The notes under the pieces: generated by a model | Told to the model about the DNA's origin: nothing | What the model saw: only the letters and a program-made list of their open reading frames with translations | The model's database searches: none | Part shown: positions 42,699 to 50,253 of the stretch, piece after piece | Position numbering within the stretch: the first letter of the stretch is position 1 | Layout of the letters: the number at the start of each line of letters is the position of its first letter | From: Streptomyces lateritius | GTDB lineage: Bacteria > Actinomycetota > Actinomycetes > Streptomycetales > Streptomycetaceae | Direction of reading: 5' to 3' | Assembly: GCF_014649715.1 (NCBI RefSeq) | Contig: NZ_BMTO01000023.1 | Location: 28,149 to 92,148 of the forward strand | Length of the DNA: 64,000 nucleotides | Made by a program: the position numbers and the translations under genes

Positions 42699-43511
42699 GA
42701 CGGATCTCCTTCATCGTGGGATTCGGTCCGTGTCCAGGGCTCCCGGCCCGATGCCCGGTCAGGCTCAGCCGGGCCGAGGAGCCCTGTAGCGCGGTGGGCC
42801 AGCGGCCCGATGTGATGACGATGAAGGATTGGCAGTTAGCGCCGCAAGTCGTTGTTTGCGCAGGTGAGTTGAGGGTGGCCTAGGCCGTCCGTAGCCATGT
42901 TTGCTCTGCTGGTCGGGCAACACTGGAGTCAGTGGCCAAGGTTGATTCTCAACTTTGATGGTCTGGCGGTGGCTTCGTCGGCGCGCTCAGTCAATGAGCG
43001 TAGGAGTTTTTACGTCCGTGGAACGTCACGCCAAGGCGGGGGTGTCCCGGGGCCCTGTGTGGGCGATCGCGCCGGCGGCCGACGCAGCCTGAATGCCCTG
43101 CCAGCCTTTCGACGGCACCTCGGCCATTCCGGCACAGCGAAAGGCACGCCGCAAGTACGAGAATCGCGTCCGCCCGGGCCGGGCCCGTTCACTCGTCACG
43201 GTGGACCCGGCCTGAGCCCTCGTACGGTGGTGGTCAGGGCGTGCGCCGATAGCCTCCCGTGGGGAGCCGGGAGCCGGGAGCCGGGAGCCGGGAGCCGGGA
43301 GGCGGGCGCGGCCCCGCCCACGCGGGCGGGGCCAGAGCGGTCCCTCTCCGGGGGGAGTCGCGAATGCGGAGGACCACGTACCGCTCACCCTGCCACCGCG
43401 GCGCCGCAGGCGACAGGGGCGTGCACGAAAGAACCTCAGGCATATGCGAAGTGCCCCGCCCCGTGTGCTGCCCGGGGCAGGGCACTGGCGTAGGAGCTCT
43501 GGGCCCGGGGT
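42699..43511. other. About 800 bp without a recognisable gene
   Basis: No frame here has both a ribosome site and coding-like composition. A 7-bp tandem repeat lies at 43262-43303 (five exact GGGAGCC units and one variant). It might vary in length between isolates. Confidence 0.4.
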
Positions 43512-43673
43512 CTACATGCCCGGCTTCACCTTGACGATCGCGACGTCGGAGACGCCTTCTTGGGCTTCCTTCAGCGTCTTGTAGTCCTCGGCGGCCGACG
43601 CGCTGTAGGAGACAGCCGACTCCTGCCGGCCGTCCCTGCCGGCCTTCGTCCACTGCAACCTGTAGCTCTCCAC
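43512..43673 (-). CDS. Small hypothetical protein, 53 aa
   Basis: A GTG start with GGAGG nine bases upstream fixes the start (VESYRLQWTKAGRDGRQ). The 53-residue product has a beta-strand start and a helix (AAEDYKTLKEAQEGVSDVAIVKVKPGM). It looks like a folded small plasmid-type protein with no known role. Confidence 0.65.
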   Translation of the reverse strand: MESYRLQWTKAGRDGRQESAVSYSASAAEDYKTLKEAQEGVSDVAIVKVKPGM

Positions 43674-43917
43674 GATCGTCCTCCGCTCGAAAATAGATGT
43701 GCCCGACGGCGCATCGGCTTCGCGCTGATGGGCACCGCCGGGCATCCCTAAAGACTCGCACGGGCCACTGACAGTGGGGCGAAGCCAGATGTCCGAGGCT
43801 GATGCCAGCTGTGCCGTTCAGGGTGTGATGCCACGGGGGAAGCACCGCACGCTGTGGTCAGCGCAGTGGCGCCGTCCCAGAGTTGCCTGCTCCATCCGGC
43901 GTGGAGAAACGAGTGCG

Positions 43918-43973
43918 CGCCCCCACCCCCCGAGACTCACCTCTTAAGAGGTGAGTCTCGGGGGGTGGGGGCG
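43918..43973. repeat. Perfect 56-bp palindrome
   Basis: The two 28-bp halves are exact reverse complements with no loop; the centre is CTCTTAAGAG and the outer part is C/G-rich. The 17-bp core ACTCACCTCTTAAGAGG also occurs at 42364-42380 without the rest of the symmetry. It lies between two gene ends, so a terminator is possible, but the lack of a loop and the second core copy suggest a binding or recombination site. Confidence 0.8.
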
Positions 43974-44162
43974 GGTGTGACCGAGATGCGCGTCAAAGAG
44001 GCAACCAAATGATCTTGAATTCCTAGGTCGTCTCGTCGTAGTCACGCAGCATCCTGGCGCTTGCCGCAGTCCAGCCAAGGTGAGCCCGAAAGAGGCCGCC
44101 GGATGAGATCCTGGGCGTGTCGCAGCCGTGCTTCACCCTGGTGGACCTGATCACATAACTGC

Positions 44163-45224
44163 ATGTCAGACCCCGCCCAGGCGACCTCGCCTCGCACCTG
44201 GTGGCTCGCAGGCGCTACCTTCCTCCTGATTGTCGGCTTCCTCTGGCTGCTCTGGAAGGGCCCCTGGTTTCTCGACAAAGCGCACCTCAACCAGCAGGCC
44301 ACACCCGGGGTAGCGTCGGTCGTGACCGGCTTCCGCACGGCAGTCGTGGCGGTCGGGGCGGGCATTGTGGCTGGCATCGGCCTAGTCCTCAGCCATCGCA
44401 CGTTCCAGCACACGCGCGAGAACGACCGGGTCCAGTCCGAACTCACACGCGGCACTCTTGAAATCACCCGCGCCACTCTGGAGCATGCACAGGTCCGGGA
44501 CCGCGACCAGGCCGAACTCACGCGCGAGGGCCAGGTTACCGACCGCTTCACCAGGGCAATCAGTCAGCTGGCCTCGGAACGCGATGTAGAGACGCTGGGC
44601 GGCGTTTACGCGTTGGAGCGGATCATGGGGGACTCCGAGAAGGATCACCCCACTGTCGTGGAGGTCCTTGCCTCGTTCGTCCGCTACCACGCCCCGGCTG
44701 GAAGGGACCCCGGCACGTCGACCGATCGTCCGCGGCCGGTGGAAGCGGTCCAGGCAGCACTGACAGTCCTGGCGCGCCGCCCGAAGCGCCACGAGCGGTT
44801 CAACATCGACCTCCGCGGCACGGACCTGCGCCACGCAGACCTGAATACAGGGGACCTGGCGAACGCGCAGCTCTCGGAAAGCGACCTCCGTAACGCCAAC
44901 CTGATATACGCCAACCTGAAGAACGCAAATCTCTCTCGGGCCGACCTGCGGGGCGCCGTCCTCAGGCACTCGGACATGGAGGGGGCAATTACCTCCCAAG
45001 CATCCCTCAGCGGCACCTACCTGGCCGAAGTGACAGGCCTCACTGCGGAGCAGGTCGTTGCCGCGTTCCCGTCCGACACCACAGAACTGCCTGACTACCT
45101 GGAGGCCAACCAGGAAGTCCAGGAACTGATCGCCGACCTCGAAATGGAGATGCGTACCAGACGCGCCCGCGAGGCTGGCGCCGAACAGCCCCCCTCGGAC
45201 GGGCCGTACACGGACCCACCTTAG
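44163..45224 (+). CDS. Pentapeptide-repeat membrane protein
   Basis: Encodes 353 residues. There are two N-terminal membrane helices (WWLAGATFLLIVGFLWLLW; GFRTAVVAVGAGIVAGIGLVL), a long charged helix (residues about 85-125), a helical block with GGVYALERIMGDSEKDHPTVVEVLASFV, then about 12 A(D/N)LxN pentapeptides (213-285) and a charged tail. This layout is common in actinobacterial proteins of unknown function. It differs from the 732-residue pentapeptide protein by having its membrane part first. Confidence 0.88.
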   Translation: MSDPAQATSPRTWWLAGATFLLIVGFLWLLWKGPWFLDKAHLNQQATPGVASVVTGFRTAVVAVGAGIVAGIGLVLSHRTFQHTRENDRVQSELTRGTLEITRATLEHAQVRDRDQAELTREGQVTDRFTRAISQLASERDVETLGGVYALERIMGDSEKDHPTVVEVLASFVRYHAPAGRDPGTSTDRPRPVEAVQAALTVLARRPKRHERFNIDLRGTDLRHADLNTGDLANAQLSESDLRNANLIYANLKNANLSRADLRGAVLRHSDMEGAITSQASLSGTYLAEVTGLTAEQVVAAFPSDTTELPDYLEANQEVQELIADLEMEMRTRRAREAGAEQPPSDGPYTDPP

Positions 45225-45448
45225 TCATGGCCGCCGGCGGCCGCGCGTATCGTCACGAGCGGCTGGCGTTGGCTTCCGGCTGGGTAAACCGGGCAGCCAG
45301 GCGCACCGCGAGGCCGTGTCTGGGCTGGGACTCCAGGGGTGGTGGCTACGCGGTCCGTTCGATCGAGGTCACCATCAACGACAATGGGGGGTGGCGACCG
45401 GGCGCCCACTAGGGCTTCAAGATCAACTCATTGGCCCTTTGATGCGAG

Positions 45449-45808
45449 GTGGAGGCGGCGGAGTACTGGGTGTGGCTGGAGCCGCCGACGCAGGTGCGGG
45501 CCATGGAAGGCGCGTCGTACGACGACGTCCCGCTCAAGCTCCTTCCCCCGCCACCGACCTACCCGGAGCCCGGGCCCGGCGAGCCGTGGGGCTGGGTGCT
45601 GGAGCGGCTTCCGCAGCGCGGTAGCGGCCCGGCGGAGTCCGTGCTCCACGTGTCCGACTGCCCTGAGGCACCGGCCGGTGCCCCCGTGCTCAGGCTCGAC
45701 CAGGCCCTCACCGCCGCCCAGCACCCCCGGACTCGGACATGCACCCTGTGCCGCGCGGCGACCGAACTGGACCCGCTGCTGCGGGACTTCGACCACGACA
45801 CTGACTGA
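45449..45808 (+). CDS. DUF6233-like protein, probably N-terminally shortened
   Basis: Encodes 119 residues from a GTG. EYWVWLEPPTQVRAMEGASYDDVPLKLLPPPP and VLHVSDCPEAPAG ... TRTCTLCRAATELDPLL match DUF6233-type proteins of Streptomyces, which usually start with a longer helical part. Cysteines in SDC and CTLC could bind a metal. A fragment of a related gene lies at 53560. Confidence 0.65.
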   Translation: MEAAEYWVWLEPPTQVRAMEGASYDDVPLKLLPPPPTYPEPGPGEPWGWVLERLPQRGSGPAESVLHVSDCPEAPAGAPVLRLDQALTAAQHPRTRTCTLCRAATELDPLLRDFDHDTD

Positions 45809-45821
45809 CGTCACCGGCTGG

Positions 45822-45902
45822 GACGACGGCGGGAGGGTGCACGAGGAACGCCCCCTTGTTACGCGGCCGAGGATGCACACTCGGCAAGGGGTGTTCCTCG
45901 AG
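45822..45902. repeat. Hairpin-forming repeat, copy A
   Basis: Contains GAGGAACGCCCCCTTG ... CAAGGGGTGTTCCTC, able to form a stem of about 15 bp. A diverged copy lies at 47584-47663 in the same orientation. The two copies flank the zeta toxin locus. Confidence 0.55.
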
Positions 45903-45979
45903 CACCTGGTCCGAAGGCAGGTGTGAAGTCGAACTGCGCGGCGTCGATGACAAAGGTGAAGAGCACCGACGTCGCGTGG

Positions 45980-47035
45980 TTACCGGCTTCGTCCGCGGCC
46001 GGTGTCCGGCCCCTCGGGCCGGTGCTGAGGAGCCTGACGCTCGGGGCTGGAGCCGGAGGCCGGTCCGCGTCCCGGCTGGTCCTGCCTTCGGGTGGCGGTG
46101 GTGCTGCGGGACCGGGCGGCCGCAGAGGACGGTCGCGCCGGCGTGAGCCGCTGGACGTCTGCTGGCTTCAGGATGGGAACCGCGTTCCGCTCGATCCTGG
46201 CCAGCCGCTCCGGCCACTCCGGGCCGCGGTCGCGGCTGGCCTCACGCAGCCGCAGCTGGGTGTCGACGAACTCCTTGCTCTCGGCGCCCGTCAGGGGGTG
46301 GGCGTGCTCGATCTCTAGGCCCCTGCGCAGTTCTGGAGGAGCAACCCACTGCCCGAGGTCGTCGAGGCTGTTGCTGTACCGGGGCTTGCTCTCGCCTCGC
46401 CGGTAGATGCTCGCCAGGTCGAGCAGCGCGTCACGATCGACGAGGTCGGCCAGATCCAGGATGCCCTCGAAGGACTCGTCGGCGTTGGCCTGGACGGTGA
46501 GCCGTCCCTGTCCTCGGTCGGCGAGCTGCTCGAAGTACCGGTTCGCGATGCCCTGGTCGCTCACCGCCTTCGCCACGCCCATGAACAGTCCTTCCAAGCG
46601 GGCACTGGCCTGCCGGTAGGCCCGCAGCTTGTCCGTTACGGCCTGCGGGTTCTGGGAAGTCTCCTGGACGATGGCGTTGAGCTTGTGGGCGCGGACGTAC
46701 TCCTCGGCCAGGGCCATCCAGGCACGGCCGTCGGCCCGCGTGCAGGCGGCCATCAAAGTGTCGTCCTGCGCCATCAGATCGTCGTAGGCGGGGTGGTAGG
46801 GCTTGTAGAGGTCGCTGTCGACGTCCACGAAACCACCCTGCTGGTTGAGCCTCTCCGCGACGATCGCCGCCAGACGACTCTTCCCGGCGCCGGGCGGCGC
46901 GATGATGGCGACGACCGTGGGCGTCTCCTGCGGAACCAGGCCCTCCAGGAGATCGGGCACGATCTCCTGGAAGAAGATCCGCTCGTTCTCTTCCTGCGGT
47001 AACCGGTACCGCTCGACCTCAGCGGGATCAATCAC
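45980..47035 (-). CDS. Zeta-type toxin kinase with SAAAAR-like tail
   Basis: Encodes 351 residues from a GTG overlapping the antitoxin-position gene. The P-loop is IIAPPGAGKSRLAA (about 44-57); VDSDLYKPYHPAYDDL holds the substrate-side Asp, and IVQETSQNP follows. Zeta toxins phosphorylate UDP-N-acetylglucosamine and block wall synthesis. The last 52 residues are a basic, disordered extension starting ARPSSAAARSRSTT, the tail motif shared with two other proteins here. Such a tail is not needed for kinase activity and might direct export. Confidence 0.88.
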   Translation of the reverse strand: MIDPAEVERYRLPQEENERIFFQEIVPDLLEGLVPQETPTVVAIIAPPGAGKSRLAAIVAERLNQQGGFVDVDSDLYKPYHPAYDDLMAQDDTLMAACTRADGRAWMALAEEYVRAHKLNAIVQETSQNPQAVTDKLRAYRQASARLEGLFMGVAKAVSDQGIANRYFEQLADRGQGRLTVQANADESFEGILDLADLVDRDALLDLASIYRRGESKPRYSNSLDDLGQWVAPPELRRGLEIEHAHPLTGAESKEFVDTQLRLREASRDRGPEWPERLARIERNAVPILKPADVQRLTPARPSSAAARSRSTTATRRQDQPGRGPASGSSPERQAPQHRPEGPDTGRGRSR

Positions 47036-47343
47036 GCGTTGCCCTCCCGCACCTTCCGCGCGATTTCCGCGTACCGCCGACGGGCCGCAGCAATCTGCTC
47101 CTGGTCTGTGGGCCGCAGCGCCTCGCGCTCGCGGGCGAGCTGTCGTCGGGCCGCGACGGCGGCGTCGATGGCGTCCTGGTCAGGCTCGGGCTTGGCCCGC
47201 TCGGCGGCGATGCGGGCGGTGTAGGCGCCCACGGCGCCGTTCACTGCCTCGATCGCGGCCTCGTACGCGGCGGTCTCCTCATTCGACCACTCGTACGGCT
47301 CCAACTCGTGCGTAATGGAGACTCCGTTGTTGGATGCGGACAT
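47032..47343 (-). CDS. Putative antitoxin of the zeta toxin
   Basis: Encodes 103 residues; AAGGAGGA before the ATG is an excellent ribosome site. All-helical and charged (YEWSNEETAAYEAAIEAVNGAVGAYTARIAAER; AARRRYAEIARKV). It overlaps the toxin start (GTGA), so it is translated first, as an antitoxin should be. It does not look like the classical epsilon protein, but a three-helix bundle of similar size is plausible. Confidence 0.7.
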   Translation of the reverse strand: MSASNNGVSITHELEPYEWSNEETAAYEAAIEAVNGAVGAYTARIAAERAKPEPDQDAIDAAVAARRQLAREREALRPTDQEQIAAARRRYAEIARKVREGNA

Positions 47344-47757
47344 GTGTCCTCCTTCTCGAAGGTGCTGATCATTCTCGTGGACAGGTTGCGAGCAAGGACA
47401 GTTCTTTTGGGAGCCAAGTGGCCTGGTCCGGTCTTCGCTGTGGCAGGTCACTCCACCGAGACCGTTGGCTCTCCTCCCCCGCCTCGGGTGAGGGATGCCG
47501 TCAGGCGTCTGTGGCGGCGCGCTTGCCGGCGCGGGTGATGGTGTCGCCGATGCCCTTGCGGGACCGGTCCGGCGCACGGCGGGAGGACGGCGTGAGGGTG
47601 CATGAGGAACGCCCCCTTCGTCACGGGGCGAAGGACGACCACGCGGGTAGGGCGTTCCTTGAGCGGGTATCGGCGTCCCTGAGGACCAGACGCGCGTCGT
47701 CAACGAACTCGGGGGCCTTCTTCTGCGACATCGGCCACTTCGGCCCGGCAGCTTCGG
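47344..47757. other. Gap holding hairpin repeat copy B
   Basis: Copy B of the hairpin-type repeat (47584-47663, GAGGAACGCCCCCTTCGT ... GGGCGTTCCTTGAG) is about 75-80 percent similar to copy A by eye. No gene is supported. The right part lies just after the stop of the HTH gene and may be its terminator region. Confidence 0.45.
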
Positions 47758-48615
47758 TCAACGGACACTCTCCTCGATTCCCTCGCCGGATCCGGCGGGC
47801 TGGGCGTCGCGGATGTTGGCGCGGTTGGCGGCCTCGCGCAGGGCTGCGGCGCGGGCCCGGGAGCGGGCGGCTTCCTGGGGGTAGTCGATCTTGGGGTGGA
47901 GGGGGAGGCCTCCGCGCTCACTTTCGCGGATCATGCGTTCCTGGAGTTCGGCGTGGAATTCCCAGAGGTCGGCCTCCGCATGGGGGTCGGGCAGCAGCTG
48001 GTCGATCCGCATGCGGAAGGCGGCGTCCCCTACGAGCAGCGACATCTCCCGAGTCGAGTACCGGGGCAGGCTGCCGCTGACCGGGTGTTCCTGGTCGGCC
48101 CAGCCGTCGTGCCGGCGCAGCCAGCGGTCCAGCTCGGCGGCGGTCTTCTCCGCGCTGCCAGCCGCGGGGACGGCAGCGCCCGGTGCGTAGCGGGCGCCGT
48201 AGGGGATGCGCCGGTCGTCGGCGGTGCCGTCCGCGTGCCGACGCTCGGGCTTCTCGAATGGCTCGGTCCATTCGTTGACGTACTCGGCGAAGCGGGCGTG
48301 GGCGGACTGCTTGGTGATGCCCAGAGCTTCGCCGATGTCCTCCCAGCTGGTGCCGCGCTCGCGCTCGTAGACGACGGCGCGGCGCTGGGCGTGCTCGGCG
48401 AGCCGGAGCAGTTCGGCGGCCTCGCGCACGAAGTCGCCCGGCGCGACCGTGCCGGAAGAGTCGTCGTGGGTTCCGACGCGGCTGAGCGCGGTCTCAGCCG
48501 TGTCGCGGTGCGCGTCGGAGAGCATGAGGCGCGCGAGGGCGCCCCTGGTGTACGGGTGGTCCGGTTCGGCGCTCGTGTCGGTCTGCGGGCTCATCTCGGT
48601 CATGCTCGTCAGCAT
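47758..48615 (-). CDS. Helix-turn-helix DNA-binding protein
   Basis: Encodes 285 residues. ERERGTSWEDIGEALGITKQSAHARFAEY (about residues 86-114) is a sigma-70-like/AsnC-like HTH. The rest is charged and helical. It is divergent from the tyrosine recombinase and separated from it by a 198-bp region full of inverted repeats, so it probably regulates both. A decayed relative with the same HTH (ERERGASWSAIGNAAGISRQSAHERW) is at 58406-59064. Confidence 0.75.
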   Translation of the reverse strand: MLTSMTEMSPQTDTSAEPDHPYTRGALARLMLSDAHRDTAETALSRVGTHDDSSGTVAPGDFVREAAELLRLAEHAQRRAVVYERERGTSWEDIGEALGITKQSAHARFAEYVNEWTEPFEKPERRHADGTADDRRIPYGARYAPGAAVPAAGSAEKTAAELDRWLRRHDGWADQEHPVSGSLPRYSTREMSLLVGDAAFRMRIDQLLPDPHAEADLWEFHAELQERMIRESERGGLPLHPKIDYPQEAARSRARAAALREAANRANIRDAQPAGSGEGIEESVR

Positions 48616-48813
48616 AGAGCTGACACCCCTGCAATGTCAGGCGATGCCTGACTTGTGGTGAGCGTCAGGCCGAAGTGACCAGCATCATTTGATGATTGAT
48701 GCTGACCACACACGTTTGTCAGAGGAAGCCTGACAAGGGATTCAAGTCAGATGGTGGCTGACATGCAGTGCGCCGCCGTGAAGTGACAGGATAATTACGG
48801 TTATCCTGTCAGG
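48616..48813. promoter_or_regulatory. Divergent control region with four inverted repeats
   Basis: GTCAGGC-3-GCCTGAC (48636-48652), AGCATCA-9-TGATGCT (48681-48703), TGTCAG-7-CTGACA (48717-48735) and TGACAGGATAA-6-TTATCCTGTCA (48784-48811). Three of them share a TGTCAG half-site. The last ends 2 bp before the recombinase ATG. It could be an operator set for the HTH protein; the 11-6-11 layout of the last also matches tyrosine recombinase core sites. Confidence 0.7.
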
Positions 48814-49953
48814 ATGCTGACACCGGATCAGGATGTACTGGAATCAGGTGAATCGCCCGACACGCCGGGTTCGGAGGTGGCCCGTTCGCCCCGGTCGACG
48901 CTCGCGACCGTCCGGCGCGATCCGCGCGACCTGTGGCCCGAGCACGCGAGGAAGCTGTACGACCATCTGCTCGCGCTGTACGGCGAGGGCGATCCGCTGC
49001 CGACGCTCGCCGCGTCCTGGATCGCGCACCAGCGGTCGGTGAACACGCAGAAGTCGTACGCCCGCGGCTTCAAGGTGTTCGAGGAGTTCGCCCGGGAGCA
49101 CGGCACCCACCCCATGGCCGTGAAGTTCACGCTCGCCGACGGGTTCCGGCTCTGGCTGGAGGCGACCCCGACGTGGGTGCGGGTCAAGGGCGGCCGACGG
49201 GGCGAGATGGCCCGTACCGGCAAGCCGTACTCGGACGCCTCTCGGGCCAACTCCCTCTCCGCGGCCTCCTCGTTCTTCGCCTTCCTGGACAAGGTCAGCG
49301 ATGACGGCGTGAAGAACCCGTTCGACGCCGTCCAGCGCCCGTACCTCGATCCGGACTTCTCCTCGACGCCGGGCTACACCGAGCAGGAGTGGGCAAAGTT
49401 GCTGGTCACGGCCCGCGACGAGCATCGCATCGCGGCGTACCGCAAGCGGACCTACGCTATGCTCCTGGTGCTCTACACCTGCTGCCTGCGCATCGACGCG
49501 CTGCTCAACGCCCGCGTGGAGGACCTCGGCGACGACACGGGTCACCGGGTGCTGTTGCTAGAGAAGGTCAAGGGCGGCGGCCGGGCGAAGAAGGCCATCC
49601 CGCCGGCGGCGTGGGACGCGCTCCAGGACTACCTCGACGGCCGGAAAACAGGCTGGCTGTTCTGCACCTCCAGCGGCGGCCAGCTCGACGAACCGGCCGT
49701 GTGGCGCACTCTCCAGTCCCTCGCCAAGCGTGCCAACCTGCCGCTGCGCGGACCGCACGGCACCAAGGTCGACGCCATCACACACGCACTCGCCAAGCCC
49801 AACGCGCGCCCGGACAAGGTCCAGAGCTGGGCCGACCACCGAGATTCCCGCACCACCCAGCGCTACAACAAGCGCAAGGGGCTCCTCGACGACAGCCCTG
49901 GCTACGGGCTCGCGGCGGACGTCGCCGGGGCGCTGGCACGCGACTCCGGCTGA
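48814..49953 (+). CDS. Tyrosine recombinase/integrase
   Basis: Encodes 379 residues. The N-terminal SAM-like domain (SWIAHQRSVNTQKSYARGFKVFEEFARE) is followed by the catalytic domain with Arg in CCLRIDALLNARVEDL, Lys in VKGGGRAKKAIPP, THALAKPNARPDKVQSWADHRDSRTTQRYNK with His residues and the nucleophile Tyr. The usual HxLR is HALA here, so the second Arg may come from elsewhere (ADHRDS). It could resolve plasmid dimers or integrate DNA. A hairpin terminator follows. Confidence 0.88.
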   Translation: MLTPDQDVLESGESPDTPGSEVARSPRSTLATVRRDPRDLWPEHARKLYDHLLALYGEGDPLPTLAASWIAHQRSVNTQKSYARGFKVFEEFAREHGTHPMAVKFTLADGFRLWLEATPTWVRVKGGRRGEMARTGKPYSDASRANSLSAASSFFAFLDKVSDDGVKNPFDAVQRPYLDPDFSSTPGYTEQEWAKLLVTARDEHRIAAYRKRTYAMLLVLYTCCLRIDALLNARVEDLGDDTGHRVLLLEKVKGGGRAKKAIPPAAWDALQDYLDGRKTGWLFCTSSGGQLDEPAVWRTLQSLAKRANLPLRGPHGTKVDAITHALAKPNARPDKVQSWADHRDSRTTQRYNKRKGLLDDSPGYGLAADVAGALARDSG

Positions 49954-49972
49954 TTCTGAGGCGGCGCCTGTA

Positions 49973-50011
49973 GGGGCTCTGAGCTGGTGAAACGTCACCG
50001 CTCAGGGCCCC
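49973..50011 (+). terminator. Hairpin terminator after the tyrosine recombinase
   Basis: GGGGCTCTGAGC and GCTCAGGGCCCC pair with one mismatch, and an inner GGTGA/TCACC extends the stem. It lies 20 bp after the stop codon, followed by TT. Confidence 0.75.
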
Positions 50012-50080
50012 TTCCCATGCGCGCAACCACTCTCCAACTCGCCTTGCGAGCCCCCCGGTTCACTGCTGAGCTGGACCCCC

Positions 50081-50253
50081 GCACTCCGCAGCTCCCTGGC
50101 ACGACTGAGAGTGCCTGGACCTGGGCCTGTTACCTCGTTCGGGTGACCGCAGGCCGTGGGACTGCGGATCAACGAGGCACAGATGCTCGACCTGGACGAC
50201 GTCCGGTGGGAGCTTGGCCGGTTCGGCAAGCTCAACGGACGAAATTACAGACC
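50081..50253 (+). repeat. 173-bp direct repeat, copy A
   Basis: Differs from copy B (60563-60735) by one base (A/G near 50202). It encodes a piece of tyrosine recombinase (GLRINEAQMLDLDDVRWELGRFGKLNGR). The two copies are in the same orientation 10.5 kb apart. Confidence 0.9.

Noticed and set aside
47032..47343. Classical epsilon antitoxin
   Set aside because: Right position and size, but the sequence does not resemble epsilon; kept as putative antitoxin only.
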